The translations under genes were made by a program, and so were the position numbers. From Apostichopus californicus (Eukaryota; Echinodermata; Holothuroidea; Aspidochirotida; Stichopodidae): a DNA stretch of 20,555 nt. The stretch lies in contig JAIPMN010011829.1 of the NCBI GenBank assembly GCA_020650975.1, forward strand, positions 1 through 20,555. Direction: 5' to 3'. Under the pieces are notes generated by a model. The model searched no databases and was not told the DNA's origin. It saw nothing but the letters and a program-made list of their open reading frames with translations. Of the stretch, positions 20,323 to 20,555 are shown one piece after another (the stretch's first letter is position 1; each line of letters opens with the position of its first letter).

Positions 20323-20555
20323 CTGGATCATTCTACCAATCGTGCTATGGGAGAATGGTTCACATAGATGATGTAAGATGTCGGTCAACTGCATTTCAAA
20401 CATTTCATAGAAGCATTTCAAATGAAACTGATGGAGATGCCACCTATCTCCGAGAAAAGAAACTTGAAGAATCAATCAGAAAGTCTTACTCCAGAAATAA
20501 GAGGTACACGTCAAGAGAAGATGAGGAGAAAGAAGATGTTAAAAGCAGAAAGGAA
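20323..20555 (+). CDS. Unidentified protein, N-terminal coding exon, cut by the window edge
   Basis: A pyrimidine-containing tract ending ATTAG at 20322 is followed by a frame open for 77 full codons to the end of the window. The start could be ATG 19958 in the previous exon or ATG 20355 in this exon; the latter has a strong context (A at -3, G at +4) and reads MVHIDDVRCRSTAFQTFHRS. The following part is highly charged, with YLREKKLEES and then EDEEKEDVKSRKE, rich in Lys, Glu and Arg and probably unstructured or coiled. The Arg/Ser/Phe-rich stretch RCRSTAFQTFHRSIS resembles a mitochondrial presequence, though the acidic residues before it weaken that reading if 20355 is the start. I do not recognise the family. 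It points away from the GRB2-like gene, so the two are divergent. Confidence 0.55.

Overview
The window looks like nuclear DNA of a metazoan. It is about 60-65% A+T by eye, has no long open reading frames, carries short coding segments bounded by GT/AG splice sites, and is dotted with small DNA transposons, simple repeats and poly-C tracts. The words TACTGTA/TACAGTA recur throughout and TAGGCCT-type words occur several times. That would fit a marine deuterostome such as an echinoderm (sea cucumber or sea urchin), but this taxonomic guess is weak and rests only on word usage and element types.

Only two gene ends can be supported. On the minus strand, two exons (15918-15998 and 13623-13723) encode the complete N-terminal SH3 domain of a GRB2/GRAP/GADS-family adaptor. 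Both intron phases fit the vertebrate GRB2 structure as I remember it. The SH2 and C-terminal SH3 exons were searched for by motif in 1-13600 and not found, so the gene probably continues past the left edge through a very large intron. On the plus strand, an exon at 20323 runs open to the right edge and begins an unidentified protein. A probable 5' exon ends at 19964. The roughly 4 kb between the two genes (about 16.0-19.8 kb) would hold both promoters, arranged head to head.

Layout. 1-13616: long non-coding stretch, interpreted as intron and/or intergenic DNA. It contains two short hAT-type elements with perfect 8-bp target duplications (1734-2056, 3304-3647), a foldback element (4226-4421), a hydrophobic minus-strand frame of uncertain status (5562-5853), G-quadruplex-prone tracts, and a seven-copy 54-bp tandem array carrying the POU octamer ATGCAAAT (about 10139-10519). 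13617-15998: the GRB2-like 5' exons. Their 2.2-kb intron contains a 386-bp hAT-type element (14678-15063) abutting a 5'-truncated, frameshifted Penelope-like retroelement end (15083-15892) with a GIY-YIG domain. 16000-19830: intergenic, with a tandem duplication, a poly-C/CG tract and a GC-rich palindromic repeat element (18276-18665). 19830-20555: 5' end of the plus-strand gene.

I saw no operon, CRISPR array, rRNA, tRNA, viral genome or other self-contained undescribed system. The items most worth follow-up are the 54-bp octamer array, the palindromic element at 18.3-18.7 kb, and the nested pair of insertions next to the GRB2-like exon 1 splice donor.
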